Positions 53,909-63,958 of a stretch of DNA of 64,000 bases are shown one piece after another. Source of the stretch: Mucilaginibacter sp. (GTDB lineage Bacteria > Bacteroidota > Bacteroidia > Sphingobacteriales > Sphingobacteriaceae); contig JARLHA010000003.1 in the NCBI GenBank assembly GCA_031292485.1, positions 1-64,000 of the forward strand, read 5' to 3'. Below the pieces are notes generated by a model, which searched no databases, was not told the origin of the DNA, and saw nothing but the letters and a program-made list of their open reading frames with translations. Every line of letters begins with the position of its first letter. Positions within the stretch are counted from its first letter, which is position 1. Made by a program: the position numbers and the translations under genes.

Positions 53909-56900
53909 TAGTCAGGCTTCCTGAAAGGAGGTTACAATTAGATTTAAGGTTGATGATATAGTAGTAAACCCCCGGTGGAAGTTTTTTCCCGTCGAAAGTA
54001 CCGTCAAACGGAGTAGTGTAACCTTTTGATTCGAATATTTTTAGCCCGTTGCGGGTAAACACCTGTACGATTGCTGATGGGTAGCTGGCAATCCCTTTAA
54101 TTACCCAATAATCATTAATCCCGTCGCCATTAGGCGTAAAAGCATTAGCTATATCAACTGCCGTGATGCCAACACTCACTTGCACCGCACTGCGGGGGCT
54201 CTCACAATCGCCTGATACCTGGCTAACGTAATAAGTTGTATTATTTTTGACGGTTATTTTAAAATTGCCATTTGCGGCCTCATCAACAGGTGTTGTATTT
54301 GTTGGCGAATCGTACAAACGATAACTATAGCTGGTTGATGGGTCAGTTACCTGCAAAAGGGCGTCCCCGGCGCTGCATAGCTGTAAATTGTTTACCGCCG
54401 GCGCCGGGATATTTTCTGGTTGATTTTGGACGATATAGGAAGCTGACACCAATCCACATCCCGACGCATCATTTACATTTAATGTATAAACGCCCGCGCC
54501 AATGCCGCTAAGGTCAGGCGATGAGGTGATAATTTTATTACTGCCATCAAGCCACGACCATGTATACGGCTGTGTTCCGCCATTCACCCGGATATTGGTA
54601 ATGCTCCCTGTATGCAGTGTACATTGATCATCAACGATTTTTTCGGATCCGGGGAGTATTTGTAGTTGAGGGATGGTGGTTACCGTATAACTATTGTATA
54701 AATTTTCGCATCCGTTTTTATCGGTTACAAAAAATTGATAGGTTCCGGCAGGAACATCAGTAAGTTGTGCCGAACTCCCGCCCCTTGGTAAACCCTGGCC
54801 GTCTATCCATCGCGCGGAGCTAACCAGAAGGTCTGTCGCCACAGAAACAGACCCGTTGTTTTTGCCGAAACAGGCAGGAACAATTGCAGCTGCATAAACA
54901 GGGAATTGCGTGGGAGGATCCTGCCCAACGTGATAAATCCGGCTTGTTTTGCTGCACCCGGATGTGTTTGATGCGGTAAGCGTATAATCACCGGGTGCTA
55001 CATTTAGAAAATCGGGATCAACCGTAATAATTGTATGACCGGCAGCATCTGTCCAGGTATATTTTGTGGCGCCGGTTACGATGATACCTGTTATTGAACC
55101 GTTATTTTTACTACAGCTCGCCACGTTGGACGCAGCTTTGGCTTCATCCATGGTGATGCCATTGGTTTCAGGAATGGTTATATCCGTCGTATAAACCGGC
55201 CCGCACTGGCTGTCATCCATTACCTCCAGTTTGTAGATGCCGGCTGGTTGACCCAGCAGGTCTTTTGAAGTACCAACAGTTTGCTGCTGGCTGTTCAACC
55301 AGGCATATTTTAAAGTACCTGTCCCGGTAACAGCGACGTTGGTAATTGAACCAGCTGACTGTCCGCAATTGGTGGGTTGGATGGCGGCGTTGGATTGATC
55401 GATGTTGGGGCCGGTAGTATTTTTTATTGTTATTGGGCCATAGTGCACGGTACAGCCATCAGTCGTCACTATTGTAAATGTATAATTACCAGACGAAACG
55501 TTCACTAAATCTAAACTGTTGCCAACTATTTGCCCGCTTTGATCCGTCCAACCTAACGATTGCGTAGTAAAATCAGCACTATTTTTAAAGTTTAAGCCCG
55601 TAATAGAACCATTGTTTTTTCCACATTGATTTTGGTTTTCCCGTAAAAAAGTATCGTCTATTTGAGGCTTCGTATCAACCAGTTTGAAAGGAGTGCTTTG
55701 GACATTGCAATGCTGTCCCAAATAAGCTGTGAAAGTATAAGTGCCTGGCGATAAATTATTGATATCAACGCTATTACTTATAACTTTTCCGGTCTGATCC
55801 GTCCACTCTATTTTTGTTGAATTTGTTACACTTATACCAGAAATACTTCCGTTGTTATTGCCGCATGATGGGTTCTTGATTACGGCTTTATCAATGTTGA
55901 TACCGACTTTCGCAAATAAAGAAGTCCTTCCATTTATCGACGCTGACGCTGTATAGGCCAGGGAATTGACCATCGCTGAATAGCCCCATGATCCATCTGC
56001 GCCCGCAATAACAGATCCCAGGTAATGTGTGGGCTCGCAAAGTTGACATTCACTGTCACTAAACACTTCTATTTCCGATCCGGGGGTTGCCGTGCCTGTT
56101 ATTAAATTATTTGTAATTGAATTAATTGAAATTACTGGTAATTCTACCTGCGATTCTCTAGCTACATAAACATCGCGCGCTGTTTTACAGCCGATGCTGT
56201 TCCGCTGAATCAATATATCATAACATTGATAAGTATTAATAGCTTCATAGCCATCACCAGGATAAACCGGATTTATTACGGTATTTGCATCGCCTGGATT
56301 AGGACCCCCAATAATTGCCTTCTTTACATTGAATAACTCATAAGGCGTGTTTGCTGTACTGTTTTTACCAGGATTAACCATGTCTATATTGCACTGATTT
56401 CCCGTAATTAGTAGTTGCGTCGAAACTTTAGTAATTAAAAATGCGCTCCCATAATTAATTAAATTATCTGTTATTATAAGATTTTGGACATTATCAATAT
56501 TAATATCATCAAGCACGCCAATTACTTTTGCGTAATAACCCATTGTATTGTTTTTAATAACACACTTATCAATATCAGTAGCTATCTGTGTTTGCGGGTC
56601 AACGCCTGAAATTAAAGATTCTCTCGGGGCCTGTGAAGCGACAAAAATATTACCGTCTGCACGATTGTCTCCGCCAATTAAAATATCATCAGAAGAATAG
56701 ATTGCCAAATTGCCACTCCATGGAGTATAAGCTGGCATTGATGTGTCAGGGTCGATACCAAAAAAATTTGCTGAAACTGTTATATGATTGCAAAGCAGCA
56801 GTTCTATACCCTCATCAACTCTTCCAAACACATTGCCTTTACCAGCTTTGCCGATAATTATGTTTGATGTATTTTTTAAAAAAATAGCTGTTCCATACGT

Positions 56901-57314
56901 ATCTGAAGCACCGATCAGGCTAAAATACAGGCCATCTATTTCAACATTAGTACTATTATTGCCGTAGAAGCAAACAAAACTACTTTGATAACCGCTGCTG
57001 CCTATGGTGAGTATTACTTTAGCGTCCGAAATTCCGATTTTGGCGCCCATTTGTGTTGTGCCATCAATAGTGACATTCGACGAAATGGTTAATTGACTAA
57101 GGACAACAATCGTCCTCCCCGCCTCACTCAGATCCGGCAAATTAAAATTAATATAATCCGTAGTCGCATTTCCATTCGCCGCTGCTTGCGTCAACGCATC
57201 CCGTAGCGTTCCCGGCCCCGAATCAGCATTGCTCGTCACCACAAAAACAGCAGAAAATGCCTTCAGGCTGAAAAGGAAAAACAGAAAAAAAAGTAAAAAT
57301 TTTTTATGCAACAT
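53898..57314 (-). CDS. Type IX secreted protein with beta-helix, SprB-like repeats and gliding-motility C-terminal domain
   Basis: A 1138-residue exported protein. A signal peptide ([16 protein letters not shown]) is followed by a right-handed beta-helix region (about 25-400) of the CSLREAI/DGT type ([14 protein letters not shown]). From about 480 to 1020 several imperfect 75-80-residue repeats occur, each with a [15 protein letters not shown] start and a PGTYTFT-like end, as in SprB-type adhesins. The C-terminus (about 1050-1138) is the gliding-motility-associated sorting domain ([15 protein letters not shown] to [14 protein letters not shown]), so it is delivered to the cell surface by type IX secretion. 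It may be an adhesin or a carbohydrate-binding protein. Confidence 0.9.
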   Translation of the reverse strand: MLHKKFLLFFLFFLFSLKAFSAVFVVTSNADSGPGTLRDALTQAAANGNATTDYINFNLPDLSEAGRTIVVLSQLTISSNVTIDGTTQMGAKIGISDAKVILTIGSSGYQSSFVCFYGNNSTNVEIDGLYFSLIGASDTYGTAIFLKNTSNIIIGKAGKGNVFGRVDEGIELLLCNHITVSANFFGIDPDTSMPAYTPWSGNLAIYSSDDILIGGDNRADGNIFVASQAPRESLISGVDPQTQIATDIDKCVIKNNTMGYYAKVIGVLDDINIDNVQNLIITDNLINYGSAFLITKVSTQLLITGNQCNIDMVNPGKNSTANTPYELFNVKKAIIGGPNPGDANTVINPVYPGDGYEAINTYQCYDILIQRNSIGCKTARDVYVARESQVELPVISINSITNNLITGTATPGSEIEVFSDSECQLCEPTHYLGSVIAGADGSWGYSAMVNSLAYTASASINGRTSLFAKVGINIDKAVIKNPSCGNNNGSISGISVTNSTKIEWTDQTGKVISNSVDINNLSPGTYTFTAYLGQHCNVQSTPFKLVDTKPQIDDTFLRENQNQCGKNNGSITGLNFKNSADFTTQSLGWTDQSGQIVGNSLDLVNVSSGNYTFTIVTTDGCTVHYGPITIKNTTGPNIDQSNAAIQPTNCGQSAGSITNVAVTGTGTLKYAWLNSQQQTVGTSKDLLGQPAGIYKLEVMDDSQCGPVYTTDITIPETNGITMDEAKAASNVASCSKNNGSITGIIVTGATKYTWTDAAGHTIITVDPDFLNVAPGDYTLTASNTSGCSKTSRIYHVGQDPPTQFPVYAAAIVPACFGKNNGSVSVATDLLVSSARWIDGQGLPRGGSSAQLTDVPAGTYQFFVTDKNGCENLYNSYTVTTIPQLQILPGSEKIVDDQCTLHTGSITNIRVNGGTQPYTWSWLDGSNKIITSSPDLSGIGAGVYTLNVNDASGCGLVSASYIVQNQPENIPAPAVNNLQLCSAGDALLQVTDPSTSYSYRLYDSPTNTTPVDEAANGNFKITVKNNTTYYVSQVSGDCESPRSAVQVSVGITAVDIANAFTPNGDGINDYWVIKGIASYPSAIVQVFTRNGLKIFESKGYTTPFDGTFDGKKLPPGVYYYIINLKSNCNLLSGSLTIIR

Positions 57315-57384
57315 TATTTAGGTTACCATGCGCTAAAAATACAACTTTTCAATGTAAAACCATTGTCACCATCAGGTTATTCAA

Positions 57385-57415
57385 TTGTTATACAGTAATG
57401 AAATTTGTACCTTTG
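57385..57415 (+). promoter_or_regulatory. Promoter of gcvP
   Basis: TTG (57385-57387) and TACCTTTG (57408-57415) are spaced by 20 bp, a good match to the Bacteroidota consensus. The ATG is 25 bp downstream. Confidence 0.65.
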
Positions 57416-57440
57416 CGGAAAATTTAAGGGAAGCTAATTC

Positions 57441-60332
57441 ATGAAGTTGAACATCGATTATCAGGAAAAATTTCAGTCGCGTCATATCGCGCCAAACGAG
57501 GCAGATACCGCGCAAATGTTAAAGGTTGTAGGCGCAGATTCACTTGATGAACTGATCAGCCAAACGGTACCGCAAAAAATAAGATTGAAGGCCCCCTTAA
57601 ACCTCCCGGCGGCCAAAAGCGAGTTTGATTATCTGAATGCGCTAAAGCAAACTGCTTCAAAAAACAAGGTTTTTAAATCATTTATCGGCCAGGGGTATTA
57701 TGATGTGATCGTTCCGGGGGTAATACAGCGCAATATCCTTGAAAATCCCGGATGGTACACCCAATATACCCCTTACCAGGCAGAAATTGCCCAGGGCCGT
57801 TTACAGGCGCTGTTGAATTTCCAGACAATGGTGATCGACCTTACCGGAATGGAAATTGCCAATGCATCGTTGCTTGACGAAGGCACCGCCGCTGCAGAGG
57901 CTATGTTTATGCAATACAGCCTGCGTAAAAACCAGAGCGCCAATGTATATTTCGTTTCGGAAGAGTTATTTCCGCAAACCATTGATATATTAAAAACCCG
58001 TGCCCAACCTTATGGTATCGAATTACTGATCGGTGATCATCGTTCAGTTGAACTGACTGAAAATATGTTTGGGGCCATTGTTCAATATCCGGCAGGTGAC
58101 GGCGCTGTTTATGATTACAGCGGCTTTGCAGCCGCCGGGCATGAAAAAGGCATTAAATTAACCGTTATTGCCGACATCATGAGCCTTGCTCTTTTAACCC
58201 CTCCGGGCGAGTGGGGGGCCGATGTGGTAGTGGGTTCAACACAGCGCTTTGGCGTACCAATGGGTTTTGGCGGACCGCACGCCGCGTTTTTTGCCACAAA
58301 AGAAGAATACAAGCGATCTATCCCGGGCCGTATAATAGGCGTTACTATTGACAGCGCGGGAGATTATGCTTTGCGCATGGCATTGCAAACCCGCGAACAG
58401 CATATCCGCAGAGACAAAGCGACCTCCAATATCTGCACTGCGCAGGCGCTGCTGGCGATTATGGCGGGTATGTATGCTGTTTATCACGGCCCTAAAGGTG
58501 TAAAGCTGATTGCCGAAAGGATCCACGGCCTTGCCGTATTGCTGGCTGATTCACTAAAACAATTAGGCTATGAACAATTAAATGAGGCTTACTTTGATAC
58601 ATTGAAGTTTGACCTTGGCGCTTTGACCGGACCCGTTCATGCCGAGGCGATCAATAATGAAATGAACTTTCATTACAAAGGCTCGGAAGTAACTATTTCT
58701 ATCGACGAAACCACATCGCCTGAAGACATTAAAACGATCGTCCGGTTTTTTGCAAGGGTAAAAGGCAAAACGTTGAATGATGTTACTTTTGATGAACTAA
58801 AAGAAAATATTCAAACCGTTATCCCGGCTGAATTGCAGCGCCAATCAACTTTTTTGACGCACGCCATATTCAATTCGCACCATTCAGAACATGAAATGCT
58901 GCGTTATATCAAATCGCTGGAAGCAAAGGATCTTTCGCTTTGTCACTCGATGATCGCGTTGGGCTCATGTACTATGAAACTGAACGCCACTACTGAAATG
59001 GTGCCGGTTACCTGGGCCGAGTTCAGCAAAATGCATCCCTTTGCCCCAGCCGACCAGGTGGGCGGTTACATGCAGGTATTTGACGAACTGAACAACTGGC
59101 TGAGCGAGATCACCGGTTTCGCGGCGATGAGTTTACAGCCAAATGCCGGCGCACAGGGTGAATATACCGGCTTAATGGTGATCCGCGCTTATCATCATGA
59201 CCGCGGGGAAGGTCACCGTAATATTGCGCTGATCCCTTCGTCTGCTCATGGCACCAACCCGGCGTCTGCAGCTATGGCCGGGATGAAAATTGTGGTGGTA
59301 AAATGCGACGAGAACGGTAATATCGACGTTGCCGACCTGAAAGCCAAAGCTGAACAATATAAAAATGAATTATCATGCCTGATGGTTACCTATCCGTCAA
59401 CCCATGGTGTGTTTGAAGAATCGATCATTGAGATTTGCGGGATCATTCATGAAAACGGCGGCCAGGTTTATATGGACGGCGCTAACATGAACGCTCAGGT
59501 GGGTTTAACCAGCCCTGCTAATATCGGCGCTGACGTTTGCCATTTAAACCTGCATAAAACCTTCTGTATTCCGCATGGTGGTGGTGGCCCTGGTATGGGC
59601 CCTATCGGCGTAGCCAAACACCTTGTTCCGTTTTTACCGGGACATACGGTTGTTGATATTGAAAGAGGTAAATCGATCCATGCGGTATCCGCTGCTCCCT
59701 GGGGTTCTGCATCTATCTTAATTATATCCCATGCTTATATTGCCATGATGGGCGGCGAAGGGTTAACGAACGCTACCCGTTACGCCATATTGAATGCTAA
59801 CTATATTAAGGCCCGTTTGGAGCACCACTACCCGGTTTTATATACAGGCGCCAACGGCCGCTGTGCGCACGAAATGATACTGGATTGCCGCGCGTTTAAA
59901 AACTTTGGTATCGAAGTTACCGATATAGCAAAACGTTTAATGGATTATGGCTTCCATGCGCCAACTGTTTCGTTCCCGGTTGCCGGGACAGTGATGGTTG
60001 AGCCAACCGAATCGGAACCCAAACATGAGCTGGATCGTTTTTGCGATGCGATGATCTCTATCCGCCATGAAATTGACAGTGTAGAGAAAGGCATTTCAGA
60101 TAAAACAGATAACCCATTAAAAAACGCACCGCATACTGCATCGGTCATCACAGCTAATGAATGGGAACATCCTTACACCCGCCAGAAAGCTGCTTTCCCG
60201 CTGCCTTATGTTGCCGCTTATAAATTCTGGCCTTCAGTTGGGCGTGTGAATGACACTTATGGTGATAGGACGCTGATCTGCTCATGCCCGCCGTTAACTG
60301 AATACGAGTTTGAGGAAAGTGTGATCGAATAG
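57441..60332 (+). CDS. gcvP: Glycine dehydrogenase (decarboxylating), P protein
   Basis: A 963-residue full-length P protein in one chain, with two homologous halves. The PLP lysine is Lys706 in [20 protein letters not shown]. Other family signatures: [10 protein letters not shown] near 145, [17 protein letters not shown] near 505-530, and [11 protein letters not shown]. It decarboxylates glycine and passes the aminomethyl group to lipoyl-GcvH. GcvH and GcvT are not in the window. An RNA hairpin-forming repeat follows the stop at 60339. Confidence 0.96.
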   Translation: MKLNIDYQEKFQSRHIAPNEADTAQMLKVVGADSLDELISQTVPQKIRLKAPLNLPAAKSEFDYLNALKQTASKNKVFKSFIGQGYYDVIVPGVIQRNILENPGWYTQYTPYQAEIAQGRLQALLNFQTMVIDLTGMEIANASLLDEGTAAAEAMFMQYSLRKNQSANVYFVSEELFPQTIDILKTRAQPYGIELLIGDHRSVELTENMFGAIVQYPAGDGAVYDYSGFAAAGHEKGIKLTVIADIMSLALLTPPGEWGADVVVGSTQRFGVPMGFGGPHAAFFATKEEYKRSIPGRIIGVTIDSAGDYALRMALQTREQHIRRDKATSNICTAQALLAIMAGMYAVYHGPKGVKLIAERIHGLAVLLADSLKQLGYEQLNEAYFDTLKFDLGALTGPVHAEAINNEMNFHYKGSEVTISIDETTSPEDIKTIVRFFARVKGKTLNDVTFDELKENIQTVIPAELQRQSTFLTHAIFNSHHSEHEMLRYIKSLEAKDLSLCHSMIALGSCTMKLNATTEMVPVTWAEFSKMHPFAPADQVGGYMQVFDELNNWLSEITGFAAMSLQPNAGAQGEYTGLMVIRAYHHDRGEGHRNIALIPSSAHGTNPASAAMAGMKIVVVKCDENGNIDVADLKAKAEQYKNELSCLMVTYPSTHGVFEESIIEICGIIHENGGQVYMDGANMNAQVGLTSPANIGADVCHLNLHKTFCIPHGGGGPGMGPIGVAKHLVPFLPGHTVVDIERGKSIHAVSAAPWGSASILIISHAYIAMMGGEGLTNATRYAILNANYIKARLEHHYPVLYTGANGRCAHEMILDCRAFKNFGIEVTDIAKRLMDYGFHAPTVSFPVAGTVMVEPTESEPKHELDRFCDAMISIRHEIDSVEKGISDKTDNPLKNAPHTASVITANEWEHPYTRQKAAFPLPYVAAYKFWPSVGRVNDTYGDRTLICSCPPLTEYEFEESVIE

Positions 60333-60338
60333 AATGTG

Positions 60339-60393
60339 CAGCTATGCGAATGTGCAGATGGATTTAAAAATAATCTGCACATTTGCATAGCTG
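60339..60393. repeat. Long inverted repeat after gcvP
   Basis: CAGCTATGCGAATGTGCAGAT (60339-60359) and its reverse complement (60373-60393) pair over 21 bp with one mismatch around a 13-base AT-rich loop. There is no T-run, so it is a weak terminator candidate. It could be a dispersed palindrome that also blocks degradation of the gcvP mRNA. Confidence 0.85.
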
Positions 60394-60409
60394 AAATTTG
60401 CAAATCAAT

Positions 60410-60721
60410 ATGATTGCTGAAACACCCGAAATACCTTATTACGCTGTAATTTTTACTTCCCTGCGCACGGACGGCGATAATGGCTATGGCGCCATGGCCG
60501 ATGAAATGGATGAACTCGCCAAACAACAACCAGGCTACCTGGGTATTGAGTCGGCCCGGAATGAATTGGGGATTACGATTTCTTACTGGCGTTCGCTGGA
60601 CGATATTAAAAACTGGAAAGCCAATACCCGTCACCTCGTCGCTCAAAAAACCGGCCGCGATAAATGGTACGAGCATTATAAAGTGAGGATTTGTAAGGTG
60701 GAGCGGGATTATGAGTTTTAA
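60410..60721 (+). CDS. Antibiotic biosynthesis monooxygenase (ABM) domain protein
   Basis: A 103-residue single-domain ABM protein from the ATG at 60410; a TTG at 60398 lies in the inverted repeat and is less likely. The pattern YYAVIFTSLR...MADEMDELAKQQPGYLGIESAR...ISYWRSLDDIKNWKANTRH matches cofactor-free monooxygenase-like proteins that dimerise. Many such proteins have no proven activity, so the function is open. Its 3' end abuts a broken toxin remnant. Confidence 0.88.
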   Translation: MIAETPEIPYYAVIFTSLRTDGDNGYGAMADEMDELAKQQPGYLGIESARNELGITISYWRSLDDIKNWKANTRHLVAQKTGRDKWYEHYKVRICKVERDYEF

Positions 60722-60728
60722 AGTTTAT

Positions 60729-60785
60729 TTATCCTATGTCCTTCTGTGCATCTTTATAAAAAACAATTCGGTAGATTACTTCCAC
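60729..60785 (-). pseudogene. Truncated Txe/YoeB-like toxin remnant
   Basis: An 18-codon frame starting with GTG at 60783-60785, overlapping the antitoxin end by 10 bp, translates to VEVIYRIVFYKDAQKDIG before a stop. This matches the N-terminus of Txe/YoeB-type toxins (YRIVFYKDAQKD-x-x-K), which normally continue for about 85 residues. The rest is gone, replaced by the end of the convergent ABM gene. It is a broken member of the pair with the antitoxin at 60776. Confidence 0.65.
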
Positions 60786-60991
60786 AGGTCTTTCGGGTCG
60801 ATTTCCTTAAATTGATCCAGATCGCCGTTCCTATAGGCCTTTTGTCCATTAAGTACGGTTTGCTTAACCTGCTCGCCGCTGGGCACCTCATCAACATTTA
60901 TAGCCTCAAACTTAATTTTTAATTTCTTAAGCAAGTCTTTAAGGAAGGATGATTCCTTTTCATCCTTAACTTTAATTACTAATTCTTCCAT
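60776..60991 (-). CDS. Antitoxin-like protein (DUF2683 type) without a functional toxin
   Basis: A 71-residue protein with the sequence ELVIKVKDEKESSFLKDLLKKLKIKF at the N-terminus and VLNGQKAYRNGDLDQFKEIDPKDLWK at the end, as in the DUF2683 / RelB-like antitoxins that precede Txe/YoeB toxins. The frame is intact with an ATG start. Its toxin is reduced to an 18-codon stub (60729-60785), so this antitoxin is an orphan. Confidence 0.8.
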   Translation of the reverse strand: MEELVIKVKDEKESSFLKDLLKKLKIKFEAINVDEVPSGEQVKQTVLNGQKAYRNGDLDQFKEIDPKDLWK

Positions 60992-61126
60992 GATCTATAT
61001 CGTCTAACAAATATAACTATAAATTCAATTAGCCTATCGCCACATATTTATTCTTTTTTAGAGGGGTTGATCACATCCTCGCAAAACTTTTCACCGCCAA
61101 AATTCCCTCTCTCACCGACTTGTTTT

Positions 61127-61158
61127 AACCGCTAACCTAATAGCGGTTGCTTTTTTTT
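61127..61158 (+). terminator. Intrinsic terminator-like hairpin upstream of the TM2 gene
   Basis: AACCGCTA and TAGCGGTT pair around a six-base loop and are followed by GC and eight T. No plus-strand gene ends nearby (the ABM gene stops 405 bp upstream), so it may end a small RNA or act as an attenuator ahead of the TM2 gene. The rest of 60992-61215 shows no gene. Confidence 0.7.
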
Positions 61159-61215
61159 GCATCCGCCTTAATTTTATACCAGGTTTAAATGATAACAAAT
61201 TAATCTGATACAAAA

Positions 61216-61578
61216 ATGGACGCTTATCAATATTCATATACCAATGCGGCAGGCATCACAATGGAAGAATACAGTTTTCTTCACCATGCATCAGCCGGGC
61301 TATCGCAAAACCAGATGCAAACCTTTATGCTGGTTTACAATAGCCGCAGAAAAAATCCAAATGATATATTGCTGGCAACCCTGTTAGGTTTTTTAGGACT
61401 GGCGGGTGTGCAAAGGTTTATGACCAGGAACTACATGTTAGGAGGCCTTTACCTGCTTACCTTCGGTTTTTTCGGAATCGGCACCCTTATTGATCTGATC
61501 AGCTATAAACGCATCGCTAATGATTATAACAGGCATTTAGCGTATGAATGCTATCAGATCGCGAAAATGAACAACTAA
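61216..61578 (+). CDS. TM2 domain protein
   Basis: A 120-residue membrane protein. After a polar N-terminus of about 50 residues lies a TM2 domain (RRKNPNDILLATLLGFLGLAGVQRFMTRNYMLGGLYLLTFGFFGIGTLIDLISY), two helices joined by a conserved G-x-x-x-x-x-R-F-M turn. TM2 proteins are found in many bacteria and have no firm function. The ATG at 61216 is preceded by a terminator-like hairpin and a weak promoter region. Confidence 0.88.
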   Translation: MDAYQYSYTNAAGITMEEYSFLHHASAGLSQNQMQTFMLVYNSRRKNPNDILLATLLGFLGLAGVQRFMTRNYMLGGLYLLTFGFFGIGTLIDLISYKRIANDYNRHLAYECYQIAKMNN

Positions 61579-61647
61579 ACTTTTTATGACAGGAGCGCAA
61601 TAGATATCAACTGAAAAACTCCCCGAATCTATCATATATTGATCAGG

Positions 61648-61702
61648 AGGTGAAAGGTAAAAAGCGAAAGATAAAAATACCACAGCTTCAAACCTTTCAC
61701 CT
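61648..61702. repeat. Inverted repeat between convergent genes
   Basis: AGGTGAAAGGT (61648-61658) and its exact reverse complement (61692-61702) lie between the TM2 gene and the M28 lipoprotein. Around them are stutter copies of AAAAGCGAAAG and CTTTTCCCTTT. It may serve as a 3'-end hairpin for both genes. Confidence 0.75.
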
Positions 61703-61721
61703 TTTCCCTTTCAGCTTTAAC

Positions 61722-63362
61722 CTAATTTTTCATCGACTTTTCACGAACAGCTTTAAACTCCGAGCCATTTTTCCAACCAGGGAAGGTACTTTCATTCGCC
61801 AGTTTATCACCTACTTTAAATAGCATGTTGGCTACCTCCGCCATCCCGTCAGCATCCATTCCCGGCGAATAATTGTCGGATGGCTGGTGATAATGCTTAT
61901 CGCCGTATTCTTTTTGTTTTGCTTTGCCCCAGGCTTCGCCGTGTGCAGTACTTTCTGCCCCATTATTCATATCCAGTGCAGGTACACCTACCTTTGCGAA
62001 ATTAAAATGATCAGACCGGTAGTAACCGCCGGCGCCGGGGTTCTTATCACCCGTAACCTTTTTTCCGTCCTGTTTTGCAAAATCCGCTACATAGTCCTCC
62101 AGGTCGTTCTGTCCTTTGCCGGTAATTGAAAAATCATTCGTTTCGCCATAGTCGCCCAAAGCGTCCATGTTCAGGTCTGCCACAGTTTTATTTAATGGAT
62201 AGATGGGATGTGTCGCATAATATTCTGAACCAAGCAGGCCCTGCTCCTCCCCGGTTACTGCCAAAAATACTATAGATCGTTGAGGTATGTCTTTTAATTG
62301 CACAAACTTTCTGGCTTCGCTTAAAACCGCGGCGACGCCGCTTGCATTATCAACTGCCCCATTATAAATGCTATCGCCTTTTGCATCGGGTTTACCAATG
62401 CCCAGGTGATCCCAATGTGCAGTGTACAGAATGCACTCTTGCGGCCGGGTACGTCCTTTTAATACCGCGATCACATTATGCGATGTTGAATATTTTAATT
62501 TATTTTGAATGGTAAGGGTGGCATCCAGGTTTAATGGAATGGCTTTAAAATTTCTTTTGCACGCGATAGCCCTGAAATCACCGGTAATACCGCCGGCCGA
62601 AAACAGTTTTTTGGCAGCTTCTTCCGTTATCCAGCCTTCCACTTTGCATCGTGATAAATGTTTATCCTGTTGCTGTAAATATAGCTTTGCTCCGGTAAAA
62701 CTATTAGCCACCACACTCCAGCCATAGCTTGCCGGCTCAGTTTGATGTACGATAATGATTCCTGCCGCACCCTGCCTGGCTGCTTCTTCGTATTTATAGG
62801 TCCAGCGGCCATAGTAGGTCATGGTATCGCCTTTAAATAAGGTACGGTCACCCGATTTAAAACCCGGGTCATTCACCAGTACCACAACTGTTTTACCTTT
62901 CACGTCAAGCCCGGCGTAATCGTTCCATTTATATTCGGGGGCAACAATGCCATATCCCGCAAATACCAGCGGTGAGTTTTTTAATTGTACCGTATCCAGC
63001 TCACGCCGTGTCGAAGCCACAAAATCAGTAAGGTAATTCAGGTTGATATGTTGCTTTCCGCCGCTTATTTCCATTGTGCCCACCGGCTTGCTGTTAACTT
63101 CAACCATAGGTACCTCCTGGAAATAACTACCATTATTCCCCGGATCGAGACCCAGCTTTTTAAATTCGGATGAAATGTAGGCGATAGCTTTAGTTTCACC
63201 CAAAGTAAATGGCTTCCGGCCAAGTAATGAATCATCTGCCAATACTGCAATATGGCTTTTTATTTCGTCGCCTGTTATGGGATTGCCCTTGTCGTGGCTT
63301 TTGCAACCTGCAAGTAGTGTAGCTATTGAAAAAGTTAAAAGGAAAGAATAATTTATTTTCAT
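61722..63362 (-). CDS. Lipoprotein M28 family peptidase with PA domain
   Basis: A 546-residue lipoprotein from the ATG at 63360-63362 (the frame to 63389 has a poor N-terminus). The signal peptide ends in a lipobox (TLLAGC), so the protein is lipid-anchored. A PA domain occupies about 120-260. Zinc ligands: His in TAHWDHLG, Asp in AVDNASGVA, Glu pair in TGEEQGLLG, Asp in NMDALGDYG and His in SDHFNFAKVG. It probably removes N-terminal residues from peptides in the periplasm or at the outer membrane. The -7 element at 63378 lies 15 bases before the ATG. Confidence 0.92.
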   Translation of the reverse strand: MKINYSFLLTFSIATLLAGCKSHDKGNPITGDEIKSHIAVLADDSLLGRKPFTLGETKAIAYISSEFKKLGLDPGNNGSYFQEVPMVEVNSKPVGTMEISGGKQHINLNYLTDFVASTRRELDTVQLKNSPLVFAGYGIVAPEYKWNDYAGLDVKGKTVVVLVNDPGFKSGDRTLFKGDTMTYYGRWTYKYEEAARQGAAGIIIVHQTEPASYGWSVVANSFTGAKLYLQQQDKHLSRCKVEGWITEEAAKKLFSAGGITGDFRAIACKRNFKAIPLNLDATLTIQNKLKYSTSHNVIAVLKGRTRPQECILYTAHWDHLGIGKPDAKGDSIYNGAVDNASGVAAVLSEARKFVQLKDIPQRSIVFLAVTGEEQGLLGSEYYATHPIYPLNKTVADLNMDALGDYGETNDFSITGKGQNDLEDYVADFAKQDGKKVTGDKNPGAGGYYRSDHFNFAKVGVPALDMNNGAESTAHGEAWGKAKQKEYGDKHYHQPSDNYSPGMDADGMAEVANMLFKVGDKLANESTFPGWKNGSEFKAVREKSMKN

Positions 63363-63377
63363 GTCGATCAGTTTGGC

Positions 63378-63385
63378 CAAATGTA
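63378..63385 (-). promoter_or_regulatory. -7 element of the M28 lipoprotein gene
   Basis: TACATTTG on the minus strand, an exact consensus match, 15 bases before the ATG. Confidence 0.5.
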
Positions 63386-63556
63386 GCAAAAATGCCCTTT
63401 ATTTACCGTCCAACATCGCCGACCGTAACCGCACACCCTACTGTATCAAAATGATACGCACCAGCGCAAATATTTATATAAGATACTGAAAAACAACAAT
63501 ATAAAACAACGGCACACAGTTTGAGCAATAATTACCTGTTAACATAAAAAATCAAG

Positions 63557-63916
63557 ATGAGCAGTAAAAAACAACCTGAACGCCGTACATTTTTACAGGA
63601 TCGTTTTAATATCCTGATCAAAAGGCAAAAATCGGGAAAAGCAACCTTCAGCGAGTTGACTGAATTGGATGAAATTGTAAACGGCGACCCTGAGCTAAGA
63701 GAAAAAGTTATTCGTGAAGATATATTGATGGAAAGATATGATGACTTTGAAGAGCCAATGAACCATCCTCAAAATGAAGAGCCCGTTTTACAGCAAGTAA
63801 AAAGACGAAGTCTATTGGACCGCATGAAATCGCTGGTATCCCGTATTTTTAATACAGAAATGATCACCGTAAAACCACGGACTGTTATACAGCGTTCGGC
63901 GCTTTTTTCGTTCTGA
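63557..63916 (+). CDS. Hypothetical protein (119 aa)
   Basis: No family is recognised. The protein is highly charged and mostly helical: a basic start (SSKKQPERRTFLQDRFNILIK), an acidic middle (ELTELDEIVNGDPELREKVIREDI) and a basic C-terminal helix (KRRSLLDRMKSLVSRIF). It has no signal peptide or membrane helix. The middle part, with SGKATFSELTELDEIVNGDPELRE, resembles the N-terminal helical zone of Bacteroidota anti-sigma factors, but no membrane segment follows. Probably a cytoplasmic regulator or a truncated form (low confidence). Confidence 0.65.
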   Translation: MSSKKQPERRTFLQDRFNILIKRQKSGKATFSELTELDEIVNGDPELREKVIREDILMERYDDFEEPMNHPQNEEPVLQQVKRRSLLDRMKSLVSRIFNTEMITVKPRTVIQRSALFSF

Positions 63917-63932
63917 TAAAATCGCTTTCTTT

Positions 63933-63940
63933 TACTTTTG
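63933..63940 (+). promoter_or_regulatory. -7 element for a gene running off the window
   Basis: TACTTTTG fits TAnnTTTG and lies 18 bp before an ATG at 63959. Confidence 0.35.
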
Positions 63941-63958
63941 AAGTTCGCTCAGAACAAA

